The position numbers and the translations under genes were made by a program. Source: Algirhabdus cladophorae (GTDB lineage: Bacteria; Pseudomonadota; Alphaproteobacteria; Rhodobacterales; Rhodobacteraceae). Taken from it: DNA of 64,000 nucleotides. This document shows, in pieces, positions 27,074 to 34,972 of this stretch. Within the stretch, counting starts at the first letter, position 1; every line of letters starts with the position of its first letter. The stretch is taken from NCBI RefSeq assembly GCF_044772865.1, contig NZ_CP173029.1, positions 3,472,001 to 3,536,000 of the forward strand. The letters are read 5' to 3'. The notes under the pieces were generated by a model. It saw only the letters and a list, made by a program, of their open reading frames with translations, was not told where the DNA came from and did no database searches.

Positions 27074-27729
27074 CCGCCAACAAAGGGTGCGGCACTGCCC
27101 CACAGCTGTTTTACTTTTGCGTCGCGACCGCATGCTTTCCGGTAGGCTTTGTAGGCTTCGGACTGACGTTTTGGTCCAAAACGCGTGACCACCAATTTGC
27201 TGCCCTTGTAGTAGTCTTGGTGGTTGGATGCGGCTTTGTAGAATTTTGCTGACGGTAGAATTGGAGTCACAATTTTCCGACCCAGTGCAGATTGTGCCTC
27301 TGCTTTAGCCTGTTGTGCGGCGGCCTTTTGGGATCCTTTGGCAAAGATAGCTGTGCGATAGCTTTCGCCGCGATCGCAAAACTGGCCACCTGCGTCTGTG
27401 GGATCAACAGATCGGAAGAACAAGGAAAGCAGCGTGTCATACGACACCTTGTCTGCGTCATATGTGATTTTGACTGCCTCGTAGTGGCCAGTCCCGCCTT
27501 TGGTCACTTGCTTATAAGTGGGGTTCTTTGTTGATCCACCTGCAAATCCCGACTCGGCCTTAATGACGCCTGGGACTTTCTCGAAATCAGCTTCAACGCA
27601 CCAGAAACATCCACCTGCCACAACCATCGTTTGACGATCCAAAGCTTGCGCGTTTGTTGTTTGCGATAAAATACCGATGGCAGTTATCGCCGTGATGCCA
27701 AGGGCACGGGTGATGGTGGATTTAAACAT
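27070..27729 (-). CDS. msrA: Peptide-methionine (S)-S-oxide reductase MsrA, exported form
   Basis: MsrA reduces methionine-S-sulfoxide in oxidised proteins. The 219-residue product has a predicted signal peptide (FKSTITRALGITAITAIGILSQTTNAQA), then the catalytic GGCFWCVEADFEKVPGV with the active Cys, GFAGGSTKNPTYKQV, GHYEAVKITYD, and the resolving-Cys region near the C-terminus. The signal suggests a periplasmic enzyme, unlike the common cytoplasmic MsrA. ATG 27729 follows AAGGAG by five bases; upstream codons lack a ribosome site. A 10-bp palindrome GTGACGTCAC at 27794-27803 lies in the divergent gap. Confidence 0.93.
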   Translation of the reverse strand: MFKSTITRALGITAITAIGILSQTTNAQALDRQTMVVAGGCFWCVEADFEKVPGVIKAESGFAGGSTKNPTYKQVTKGGTGHYEAVKITYDADKVSYDTLLSLFFRSVDPTDAGGQFCDRGESYRTAIFAKGSQKAAAQQAKAEAQSALGRKIVTPILPSAKFYKAASNHQDYYKGSKLVVTRFGPKRQSEAYKAYRKACGRDAKVKQLWGSAAPFVGG

Positions 27730-27856
27730 GGGAACTCCTTTTGACGTTGCTTGCATACTGGGCATGTTGAATGCCTTTTCAAATCACTGGCTCGTGACGT
27801 CACAAAGTGTTTACTACTGGGTGATGAGGCTTAGTCCACCAAACAGAGGGTGCAGA

Positions 27857-28573
27857 ATGAAGTTAGCGATGTGGTCAGGCCCGCGGAATCTTTCAACGGC
27901 GATGATGTACAGTTTTGCAAATCGGGAAGATTTTTCAGCTGTGGATGAGCCGTTCTACGCAGCTTACTTGGCAAACACCGGGCTCGATCATCCCATGCGC
28001 GAACACGTGATGCAGGCACAGGATCAATCGTATTCGTCAGTAATATCGAGTCTAATTCAGCCCAATTCGGTAAATACCCATCAGTACCAAAAGCATCAGA
28101 CGCAACACATGATCGATGGCGTGGACAGAGATTGGATGCGAGGCGTGACGAATGTTTTCCTCATCAGGCATCCGGCGCGTGTGTTGGCAAGTTACACGGC
28201 AAAACGCGCAAATCCGACTTTGGAAGACATCGGGTTTTCGCAACAAAAGGCTCTTTTTGAAAAGGTTTGTGCCTTTGGTCATACACCGACTGTCATCGAT
28301 GCATATGATATTCGACGCAATCCTGAGGCGCAGTTGCGCGCACTTTGTGACAGGATCGGTTTGGATTTCTACCCTTCCATGTTGAACTGGCCAAAGGGAC
28401 CAAAGCCGTTTGATGGGGTCTGGGCGTCACATTGGTACGGGTCCGTTCATCAAAGCACGGGGTTTGCAGGGGCCGAAGGGGATTTGCCCACATTGCCAAA
28501 AGAACAGCGCCCCATCTTGGATGAGGCGCTGGAAATTTACGAGCAGTTGTCAGGCTATAAATTAGCGATCTAG
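27857..28573 (+). CDS. Sulfotransferase-like P-loop protein
   Basis: A 238-residue protein that starts MKLAMWSGPRNLSTAMM, a P-loop resembling the 5'-phosphosulfate-binding loop of sulfotransferases, followed by AVDEPFYAAYLANTG and a second region VFLIRHPARVLASY that resembles the 3'-phosphate-binding segment. Related bacterial genes are often annotated as sulfotransferase family or, wrongly, as aminotransferase-like. The substrate is unknown. The longer frame back to 27677 runs into the msrA region and was rejected. It converges on argG with a CTAG stop overlap. Confidence 0.65.
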   Translation: MKLAMWSGPRNLSTAMMYSFANREDFSAVDEPFYAAYLANTGLDHPMREHVMQAQDQSYSSVISSLIQPNSVNTHQYQKHQTQHMIDGVDRDWMRGVTNVFLIRHPARVLASYTAKRANPTLEDIGFSQQKALFEKVCAFGHTPTVIDAYDIRRNPEAQLRALCDRIGLDFYPSMLNWPKGPKPFDGVWASHWYGSVHQSTGFAGAEGDLPTLPKEQRPILDEALEIYEQLSGYKLAI

Positions 28574-29787
28574 CCTTTGCGGCGTTTCCGCATGGCCAGC
28601 AGACGCAAGCGCAGTGCGTTGATTTTGATGAACCCGGCCGCGTCTTTTTGATCGTAAGCGCCCTGATCGTCTTCAAAAGTTACGTGTTCTTCGGAATAGA
28701 GGCTATCATCTGACCAACGGCCAACCGTGCTAGCCTGCCCTTTGTACAGTTTAAGCCGAACGGTGCCGTTTACGTGTTCTTGCGACTTGTCGATCAAGGC
28801 TTGCAGCATTTCGCGCTCGGGAGAGAACCAAAATCCGTTGTAAATCAGTTCTGCATACTTGGGCATCAACTCGTCTTTGAGGTGGGCGGCACCGAGATCC
28901 AAAGTGATCGATTCAATGCCGCGATGCGCCTCCAGCAGGACTGTCCCGCCTGGCGTCTCATAGATACCGCGGGACTTCATCCCCACAAAGCGACCTTCGA
29001 CCAGATCTAACCGCCCGATCCCATGACTTCCGCCCAACTCGTTCAGTTTGGTCAAAATGGTCGCGGGTGACATAGCTTCGCCATTGATTGAAACAGCGTC
29101 GCCTTTTTCAAATCCGATTTCGATGAACTCAGGCGTATCAGGCGCGTCCTCAGGATTAACAGTCCGTTGATACACGTAGTCTGGTGCTTCAATTGCCGGA
29201 TCCTCCAAGACTTTGCCTTCTGAGGACGTGTGCAGCAGGTTTGCATCAACACTAAACGGTGCCTCGCCGCGTTTGTCTTTAGCAATTGGAATTTGGTGCT
29301 TTTCTGCAAAGTCGATCAGTTTTGTTCGACTGCTCAAATCCCATTCACGCCATGGCGCAATCACTTTGATGTCGGGATCTAGTGCGTAGGCCGCCAGTTC
29401 AAATCGCACCTGATCATTGCCTTTGCCTGTCGCCCCATGGGCCACTGCATCGGCGCCGGTTTCCCGTGCGATTTCGATCAACCGCTTGGAAATGAGGGGG
29501 CGCGCAATTGATGTACCCAACAGGTACAGCCCTTCATAGACTGCGTTGGCGCGAAACATCGGGAATACAAAATCGCGAACAAATTCTTCTCGGACGTCTT
29601 CAATATAAATCTCGCTGGCACCCATTAATTCTGCTTTGGCGCGGGCTGGTTCCAACTCTTCGCCTTGCCCAAGGTCAGCCGTGAACGTGACCACTTCGCA
29701 ACCGTATTCAGTTTGAAGCCATTTCAGGATGATCGAAGTATCCAGTCCGCCAGAGTAGGCCAACACAACTTTTTTGGGGGCAGACAT
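28570..29787 (-). CDS. argG: Argininosuccinate synthase
   Basis: ArgG joins citrulline and aspartate, using ATP, in the second-last step of arginine synthesis. The 405-residue protein has the PP-loop KKVVLAYSGGLDTSIILKWL at the N-terminus, GASEIYIEDVREEFVRDF, and VAHGATGKGNDQVRFE near residue 115. An AAAGGAG ribosome site precedes the ATG, and just upstream of it the transcript can form a small hairpin (TATCGC-CGCC-GCGATA, 29807-29822). It is divergent from ilvA. Confidence 0.97.
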   Translation of the reverse strand: MSAPKKVVLAYSGGLDTSIILKWLQTEYGCEVVTFTADLGQGEELEPARAKAELMGASEIYIEDVREEFVRDFVFPMFRANAVYEGLYLLGTSIARPLISKRLIEIARETGADAVAHGATGKGNDQVRFELAAYALDPDIKVIAPWREWDLSSRTKLIDFAEKHQIPIAKDKRGEAPFSVDANLLHTSSEGKVLEDPAIEAPDYVYQRTVNPEDAPDTPEFIEIGFEKGDAVSINGEAMSPATILTKLNELGGSHGIGRLDLVEGRFVGMKSRGIYETPGGTVLLEAHRGIESITLDLGAAHLKDELMPKYAELIYNGFWFSPEREMLQALIDKSQEHVNGTVRLKLYKGQASTVGRWSDDSLYSEEHVTFEDDQGAYDQKDAAGFIKINALRLRLLAMRKRRKG

Positions 29788-29902
29788 AGTGGAAACTCCT
29801 TTAACGTATCGCGGCGGCGATATCGGGTTTTTTGGGCTTAAGCAAGATCAGCCTAACGATATAAGACTTGTTCCCACGACGGTCGCGGGTCAAAACGGTC
29901 AG

Positions 29903-31150
29903 ATGAGTGATTTTGCTAAAAAAGCCAGGGCGGCGACAAGCTCGATGCGGCGATTGTTTCCGGCAACGCCGCTGCAACAAAATGCCTTTCTGTCTGAGAA
30001 GTATAACGCGGACATCTGGCTCAAGCGTGAAGATCTGTCGCCGGTCAGATCCTACAAAATACGTGGTGCTTTTAACGCTATGCGCAAAGTGTTGGGCGGC
30101 AAGCCGGATCAGAAAACCTTTGTCTGCGCCAGCGCCGGAAACCACGCCCAAGGGGTTGCTTTTGTCTGTCAATATTTTGGGGTTAAAGGTGTTATTTTTA
30201 TGCCTGTCACGACGCCGCAGCAAAAGATTGACAAAACCCGAGTCTTTGGCGGGAATGCGGTGGAAATCGTTCTAACTGGCGACTATTTCGACGTAACTTT
30301 GGCGGCGGCACAGGAATTTTGCGTACAATCAGGGGGGCATTTTTTGTCGCCCTTCGATGATCCCGACGTAATCGAAGGCCAGTCGTCGGTAGCAGTTGAA
30401 ATGGTTAGCCAATTGGGGCGCGCCCCGGATCTGGTGGTTTTGCCCGTTGGTGGCGGCGGGTTGTCGTCAGGCGTCAAAAGTTACTTTGACGATGTGCGGA
30501 CATCGACGGCACTCCATTTTGTCGAGCCAGCGGGTGGCGCCAGTTTGCGTGCTGCTCTAGCAAACGGGGCACCTATTGCGCTCGATCACGTCGACAGTTT
30601 TGTGGATGGGGCCGCTGTTGCCAAGATCGGCGCGGCCACATTCGATGTCTTGAAGGGTTCCACATTGGATCAGGTTACAGCAATTTCTGAGGACCGGATC
30701 TGCACAACAATTCTGGAAATGTTGAACATCGAAGGTATTGTTTTGGAACCGGCAGGTGCGTTGGCAATTGATGTCTTAAAGGATCTGGAATCATCGATTG
30801 AAGGGAAAACAGTTGTTTGCGTTTCCTCAGGGGGAAATTTCGATTTCGAACGTTTGCCAGAAGTTAAAGAACGGGCGCAGCGATATTCGGGCCTCAAGAA
30901 ATACTATATCCTTCGGATGCCTCAACGGCCTGGAGCATTGAAAGAGTTTCTAAATATGCTGGGCCCCGAAGACGATATCGCACGTTTTGAATATCTCAAG
31001 AAATCTGCACGAAATTTTGGGACAGTGTTGATTGGCATCGAAACACGAGCAGCAGTTAATTTTGACAGGCTTACGGCACTGATGACACAGGCAGGATTTT
31101 CCTACACTGATATCACGGATGATGAGGTTTTGGCGGGCTTTGTCGTCTAA
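29903..31150 (+). CDS. ilvA: Threonine ammonia-lyase (threonine dehydratase), biosynthetic type
   Basis: IlvA deaminates threonine to 2-oxobutanoate, the first committed step to isoleucine, using PLP. The 415-residue protein has the PLP lysine in VRSYKIRGAFNAM near residue 54, the glycine-rich phosphate loop VLPVGGGGLSSGV near 190, CASAGNHAQGVA, and a C-terminal ACT-like regulatory domain from about residue 325 (YILRMPQRPGALKEFLNML). This is the short form with one regulatory segment. ATG 29903 was chosen; the upstream in-frame sequence has no lyase similarity and overlaps argG. Confidence 0.94.
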   Translation: MSDFAKKARAATSSMRRLFPATPLQQNAFLSEKYNADIWLKREDLSPVRSYKIRGAFNAMRKVLGGKPDQKTFVCASAGNHAQGVAFVCQYFGVKGVIFMPVTTPQQKIDKTRVFGGNAVEIVLTGDYFDVTLAAAQEFCVQSGGHFLSPFDDPDVIEGQSSVAVEMVSQLGRAPDLVVLPVGGGGLSSGVKSYFDDVRTSTALHFVEPAGGASLRAALANGAPIALDHVDSFVDGAAVAKIGAATFDVLKGSTLDQVTAISEDRICTTILEMLNIEGIVLEPAGALAIDVLKDLESSIEGKTVVCVSSGGNFDFERLPEVKERAQRYSGLKKYYILRMPQRPGALKEFLNMLGPEDDIARFEYLKKSARNFGTVLIGIETRAAVNFDRLTALMTQAGFSYTDITDDEVLAGFVV

Positions 31151-31482
31151 CCTGCCTTGGCCAAACTAGAATATCCTTCGAGGAAAGAAGCCTTAGACGC
31201 GGTGTAACATTCATCCAGCTGTGCTATCGACACGACATCGGTTTGACCTGCGGCCGCCGCTGTTTCACCCTGTTGGCAGAGTGCGCTAAAGGCGGAAAAT
31301 CCTAGGTTCAACGCACTTCCTTTAAGTGCGTGATACCCACGTTCAAAGTCCTCGCTGGAACTGGCGTTTGGAAGATCCGCAATGGTTTCTTCGACTTCTT
31401 CAAGGAAAATTTCCACCACCTCATCGATGTCGTCGGCACCAATTTCATCGCGTAGTATTTTAATTCGTGACCAATCAATCAT
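31147..31482 (-). CDS. Hpt domain phosphotransfer protein
   Basis: A 111-residue histidine-containing phosphotransfer protein. The Hpt motif is HALKGSALNLGFSAF near residues 51-65, with the phospho-accepting His and the conserved KGS. It is a stand-alone four-helix module without kinase or receiver, so it must take phosphate from a hybrid kinase or a receiver elsewhere. It is divergent from a receiver-PP2C gene 129 bp away, the natural candidate partner. ATG 31482 has GAGG nine bases upstream; an earlier in-frame codon at 31503 is less likely. It overlaps ilvA by four bases. Confidence 0.85.
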   Translation of the reverse strand: MIDWSRIKILRDEIGADDIDEVVEIFLEEVEETIADLPNASSSEDFERGYHALKGSALNLGFSAFSALCQQGETAAAAGQTDVVSIAQLDECYTASKASFLEGYSSLAKAG

Positions 31483-31512
31483 GTCTGCCTCGCTTTGTTG
31501 CATTCGTTCTGC

Positions 31513-31555
31513 ACTGAAATTCTTTCAGTTGCGTAAAATGGAAAAGTTTAACTTT
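31513..31555. promoter_or_regulatory. Two inverted repeats in the Hpt / receiver-PP2C divergent region
   Basis: ACTGAAA-TTC-TTTCAGT (31513-31529) and AAAGT-TTA-ACTTT (31543-31555) are perfect inverted repeats with 3-bp centres, 13 bp apart, in the 129-bp gap between the divergent genes. They could be operators for one regulator acting on both. No promoter elements are clear enough to call. Confidence 0.4.
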
Positions 31556-31611
31556 CATGCTCCGTTAATTTGGGGCTGTCAGAAGCGCTTTATCACATGA
31601 GGTCAGACGCG

Positions 31612-32880
31612 ATGTCAGCTATAGCCACGAATGAAGTGCCGGAAACAGTCGATCAGCAGCCTTTGCGGGTATTGGTGGTCGACGACAGCCGCCTGCAAAG
31701 GCGCATTCTGTCGGCGTCTTTGAAAAAATGGAATTATTCCGTGCAGGAGGCCGACAGCGGTGAGTCGGCTCTTGCCCTGTGCCACGAACAGTCATTTGAT
31801 CTCATCCTCAGTGATTGGATGATGCCTGGTATATCTGGTCTGGACCTGTGTGTTGAATTTCGGAAGTTAGAAAATGCGCAATATGCCTATTTTATATTGC
31901 TGACTTCCAAGAGCGAAAAAAATGAAATCGCACGAGGTTTGGAAGTCGGCGCCGATGATTTTCTGACCAAACCGTTCGATTCTACCGAACTTCATGCTCG
32001 AATCCGTGCCGGAGAACGCATTTTGAAAATGCACGAGCAATTGGCAGAGAAAAACCGCGAGATCAGTCTTACCTTGAATGAACTTCAATCGGTTTACACG
32101 ACGCTGGATAATGATCTACGCGAAGCCAAGAAATTGCAGCAATCGTTGGTTCCGGTTAGGTTTCAGGAGTTTGGCCCATCTAATGTCGCGGCCATTCTGA
32201 AATCGTGCGGCCATGTTGGCGGTGATCTGGTTGGATTTTTCGAAATTGATGCCAATCAAATTGGATTATTTTCGATTGATGTTTCGGGTCATGGGATGTC
32301 GTCTGCTTTGATGACCGCGCGCTTGGCCGGCTATTTAAGTGCAGCTAATCCCACTCAGAATATTGCGTTGGATGTGCGCGCTGATGGCACGATTGTTCCA
32401 CGACGACCTTCAGTGGTGGCCGAAGATTTTAACAATTTGATCTTTTCGGAAATTGAAACCGAACACTACTTTACGCTCATTTATGCGGTTGTGAATTTAG
32501 AAACAGGCGTCGTCGACTTCACCCAAGCTGGTCATCCTCACCCTGCGGTTTTGGCGCCCGACGGGACAGTAGAATTTCACGGAACCGGTGGGCTCCCTAT
32601 TGGTTTAATCGAAGACGCGACGTTTGATGACATGCAGCTCCAGTTGCGTCGAGGTGATCGACTTTTCCTGGCTTCAGATGGGATTACCGAAGCGCAGGAT
32701 TTGGAGGGCACTCTTTTGGAAGATGAAGGTTTGGCACAAATTCTGACACAAAATAGACAAAGCCACGGAAATTCACTGCTTGAAGCAATTGTTTGGGATC
32801 TGACCGACTATGCCGCAAATGGTGAGTTTGACGATGATGTCTCTGCGGTTTTGTTTGAATATAATCACATCCCAAAGTAG
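31612..32880 (+). CDS. Response regulator with PP2C (SpoIIE/RsbU-type) phosphatase output
   Basis: A 422-residue two-domain signalling protein. Residues about 20-140 are a receiver domain with VLVVDDSRLQRRIL, the phospho-acceptor Asp in LILSDWMMPG, and the Lys in DDFLTKPFDS. A coiled-coil linker (about 145-185, LAEKNREISLTLNELQSVYTTLDNDL) joins a PP2C-like domain with HVGGDLVGFFEID, DVSGHGMSSALMTARLAG, TQAGHPHPAVL and LASDGITEAQ. Such proteins dephosphorylate anti-anti-sigma factors in partner-switching systems; RbaY of Rhodobacter has this architecture. No anti-sigma kinase or antagonist lies in the window. ATG 31612 follows GAGG by nine bases. Confidence 0.88.
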   Translation: MSAIATNEVPETVDQQPLRVLVVDDSRLQRRILSASLKKWNYSVQEADSGESALALCHEQSFDLILSDWMMPGISGLDLCVEFRKLENAQYAYFILLTSKSEKNEIARGLEVGADDFLTKPFDSTELHARIRAGERILKMHEQLAEKNREISLTLNELQSVYTTLDNDLREAKKLQQSLVPVRFQEFGPSNVAAILKSCGHVGGDLVGFFEIDANQIGLFSIDVSGHGMSSALMTARLAGYLSAANPTQNIALDVRADGTIVPRRPSVVAEDFNNLIFSEIETEHYFTLIYAVVNLETGVVDFTQAGHPHPAVLAPDGTVEFHGTGGLPIGLIEDATFDDMQLQLRRGDRLFLASDGITEAQDLEGTLLEDEGLAQILTQNRQSHGNSLLEAIVWDLTDYAANGEFDDDVSAVLFEYNHIPK

Positions 32881-33302
32881 CGCTTGAGAAAATGAACGTC
32901 ACCTTCATTTGCCAGTAGCATCACAGCATCTGATATCGTGCACCAAAAATCCGTGTGATCTGGTTCAATTGGGTTACCTAATCGGGTAGTCGGTCTTCCT
33001 GCATAAATCGAACAGTGTTTTTGTGCCCAGAGATCATATTCGGGCATATAGACAAAACGCTGATACACTCCCAGACGTTTTAATCCAGACGCATGCCATC
33101 CAGTTTCTTCAAAAATCTCGCGATGTAGCGCTGGAATAATTTGTTCGCCTGGATCGATACCACCGCCTGGCAATTGGAATTCAGGTTTTGGCTGATCTTG
33201 AAATGTCAAAAGAACATTATTTCCCACATGCAAGATCGCATAGGCGCCAGGACGCAGCCTGTAGTGCTGTCTTGCATCGAAGGGTTCTCCAAATCTACGC
33301 AA
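32865..33302 (-). CDS. Nudix hydrolase
   Basis: A 145-residue Nudix protein with the catalytic box GGGIDPGEQIIPALHREIFEETGW, which contains the REIFEETG core (residues about 83-90), and a preceding FQLPGGG. Nudix enzymes cleave nucleoside diphosphates linked to other groups; this one's substrate cannot be told from sequence. Its 3' end overlaps the convergent receiver-PP2C gene by 16 bp. It is divergent from the Hsp33 gene. Confidence 0.82.
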   Translation of the reverse strand: MRRFGEPFDARQHYRLRPGAYAILHVGNNVLLTFQDQPKPEFQLPGGGIDPGEQIIPALHREIFEETGWHASGLKRLGVYQRFVYMPEYDLWAQKHCSIYAGRPTTRLGNPIEPDHTDFWCTISDAVMLLANEGDVHFLKRYFGM

Positions 33303-33316
33303 TTTAGCCTCTTGTT

Positions 33317-33344
33317 CTTGGACGATGCGGAAGGCACCCTATAT
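33317..33344 (+). promoter_or_regulatory. Heat-shock (RpoH-type) promoter of hslO
   Basis: CTTG at 33317-33320 and CTATAT at 33339-33344 are 18 bp apart, and the fuller match CTTGGA-N14-CCCTATAT agrees with the heat-shock consensus (CTTGAA, CCCCATNT). It can also be read as sigma-70 TTGGAC-N16-TATATA. It gives a leader of about 32 nt before the AAAAGGA ribosome site of hslO. Confidence 0.6.
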
Positions 33345-33383
33345 AACGCGATCATGCCGCACTTGGGCGCAAAAGGAAATCCA

Positions 33384-34373
33384 ATGTCTTTGGGAACTAA
33401 AATCGCTTGGGACGATACCGTCCTGCCGTTTCAATTGGAGCGTTCAGATATTCGTGGCCGCGTCGCCCGACTGGATGGTGTGTTGGATCAGGTCCTGTCA
33501 CAGCATCAATATCCAACGAAAATCGAGGCTCTTGTCGCCGAGATGAGCTTGCTGACCGCCTTGATCGGACAAACGATTAAATCAGAGTGGAAGCTGTCGC
33601 TGCAAGTGCGCGGTGACGGTGGCGCAAGGATTATTGCGACGGACTACTACGGACCAAAGAACGACGGTGAAACTGGCCGCATGCGTGCCTACGCCAGCTT
33701 TGATGCGGATAAACTGGATGCTGCTGCAGAACCATTTGATCTCATTGGGAAAGGCTATTTTGCGATCTTAATCGATCAGGGCGAAGGGACGACGCCGTAC
33801 CAAGGGATCACGCCCATCGATGGCGGATCTTTGTCGACCTGTGCTGAAACATATTTCGCGCAGTCCGAGCAGATCCCAACTCGGTTTTCGCTGACATTTG
33901 GAAAGTCCCAAGAACCAGGTGGCGATGCATCTTGGCGCGCGGGTGGCGTGATGTTGCAACATATGCCCAAAGCGTCGCCGTTCGTTGCTTCTGAAGGTGG
34001 ATCTGGTGAGGAAGGGCTGCTTAAGGCATCGGACATTTTGGATGATGATGCATCAGAGAATTGGAACCGCGCGAACATCCTTTTGGACAGCGTTGAGGAA
34101 CTCGAACTCATCGGCCCCTCATTGGCGCCCACTGATCTGTTGGTTCGCTTGTTTCACGAAGAGGACCCTCGCGTTTATGATCCTCAGTGGGTCGAGTTTG
34201 GCTGTACGTGTTCCGAGGAACGTGTACGCCAAAGCCTTTCCATTTATTCGGCCAAGGATATCAAACACATGACAACCGAAGAAGGGCGGGTAACAGCAGA
34301 CTGCCAATTCTGTGGTGCGCACTACGACTTTGATCCAAAGAGCCTTGGATTCGAAGCAGCGTCCGAGACATGA
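33384..34373 (+). CDS. hslO: Redox-regulated chaperone Hsp33
   Basis: Hsp33 is a holding chaperone activated by oxidation, which releases zinc from four cysteines. The 329-residue protein has the N-terminal core (FQLERSDIRGRVARLDGVLDQVL, ALIGQTIKSEWKLSLQVRGDG) and the C-terminal redox switch with EFGCTCSEER and ADCQFCGAHYDF, giving the CxC...CxxC zinc ligands. The family is usually about 290 residues; the extra length comes from the N-terminal start and loops. ATG 33384 has AAAAGGA upstream. It heads an operon with a Nudix gene and cca, each overlapping by four bases. Confidence 0.94.
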   Translation: MSLGTKIAWDDTVLPFQLERSDIRGRVARLDGVLDQVLSQHQYPTKIEALVAEMSLLTALIGQTIKSEWKLSLQVRGDGGARIIATDYYGPKNDGETGRMRAYASFDADKLDAAAEPFDLIGKGYFAILIDQGEGTTPYQGITPIDGGSLSTCAETYFAQSEQIPTRFSLTFGKSQEPGGDASWRAGGVMLQHMPKASPFVASEGGSGEEGLLKASDILDDDASENWNRANILLDSVEELELIGPSLAPTDLLVRLFHEEDPRVYDPQWVEFGCTCSEERVRQSLSIYSAKDIKHMTTEEGRVTADCQFCGAHYDFDPKSLGFEAASET

Positions 34374-34972
34374 AATTCAATGAGCTGACGAACCGCTTGA
34401 GTGATGCTGCGTCGCTCAACCAAAGTGGTTCGTCAGACTACGATTTGAACAAAGATGTGGTGTTACCAGACAACCGGCAGCTGTGCCCTGCTGCGGTTTT
34501 GGTGGGCGTTCAAGATCATATAAGTGGTCCACGCGTTTTGCTGACCAAGCGACCATCAACAATGAAACATCACCCCGGCCAGATTGCTTTTCCTGGGGGA
34601 AAACAAGATAAAACAGACTCTAATCTTGCCCAAACAGCCCTTCGTGAGGGATGGGAAGAGATTGGTGTTACCAATGACCAATGTGTTTTCCTAGGCTCGT
34701 TTCAGTCGCATGAAACTGTCACAGGTTTTCAGGTGGAACCCAATTTATTCGCCTTGCACCAAGAATTTGAACCAACACCGAATGCGCACGAGGTTTCGGA
34801 GGCATTCTGGGTTCCAGCAACATTTGTTTTGGATCCCGGAAATTTCCTTATCCAATCCCGTCGTTGGCGTGGGGCAAGGCGACACTATTACGTCGTGCCT
34901 TATGGTCCATATTACATCTGGGGTGCCACAGCGCGGATCCTCTTTGGACTTGCGCAGGGTCTAAAGCAATGA
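34370..34972 (+). CDS. Nudix hydrolase of the CoA pyrophosphatase type
   Basis: A 200-residue Nudix protein with the NudL/CoA-pyrophosphatase signature around HHPGQIAFPGGKQD, followed by the Nudix box ending LREGWEEIGV. Enzymes with this sequence cleave coenzyme A to 4'-phosphopantetheine and 3',5'-ADP, and some act on other nucleotides. It is encoded between hslO and cca with ATGA overlaps on both sides, an arrangement seen in related alphaproteobacteria. Confidence 0.88.
   Translation: MKFNELTNRLSDAASLNQSGSSDYDLNKDVVLPDNRQLCPAAVLVGVQDHISGPRVLLTKRPSTMKHHPGQIAFPGGKQDKTDSNLAQTALREGWEEIGVTNDQCVFLGSFQSHETVTGFQVEPNLFALHQEFEPTPNAHEVSEAFWVPATFVLDPGNFLIQSRRWRGARRHYYVVPYGPYYIWGATARILFGLAQGLKQ

Noticed and set aside
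29807..29822. Hairpin TATCGC-GGCG-GCGATA followed by T-rich sequence, read as a plus-strand terminator
   Set aside because: No plus-strand gene ends here; it lies in the divergent argG/ilvA gap and more likely belongs to the argG leader, with weak support.
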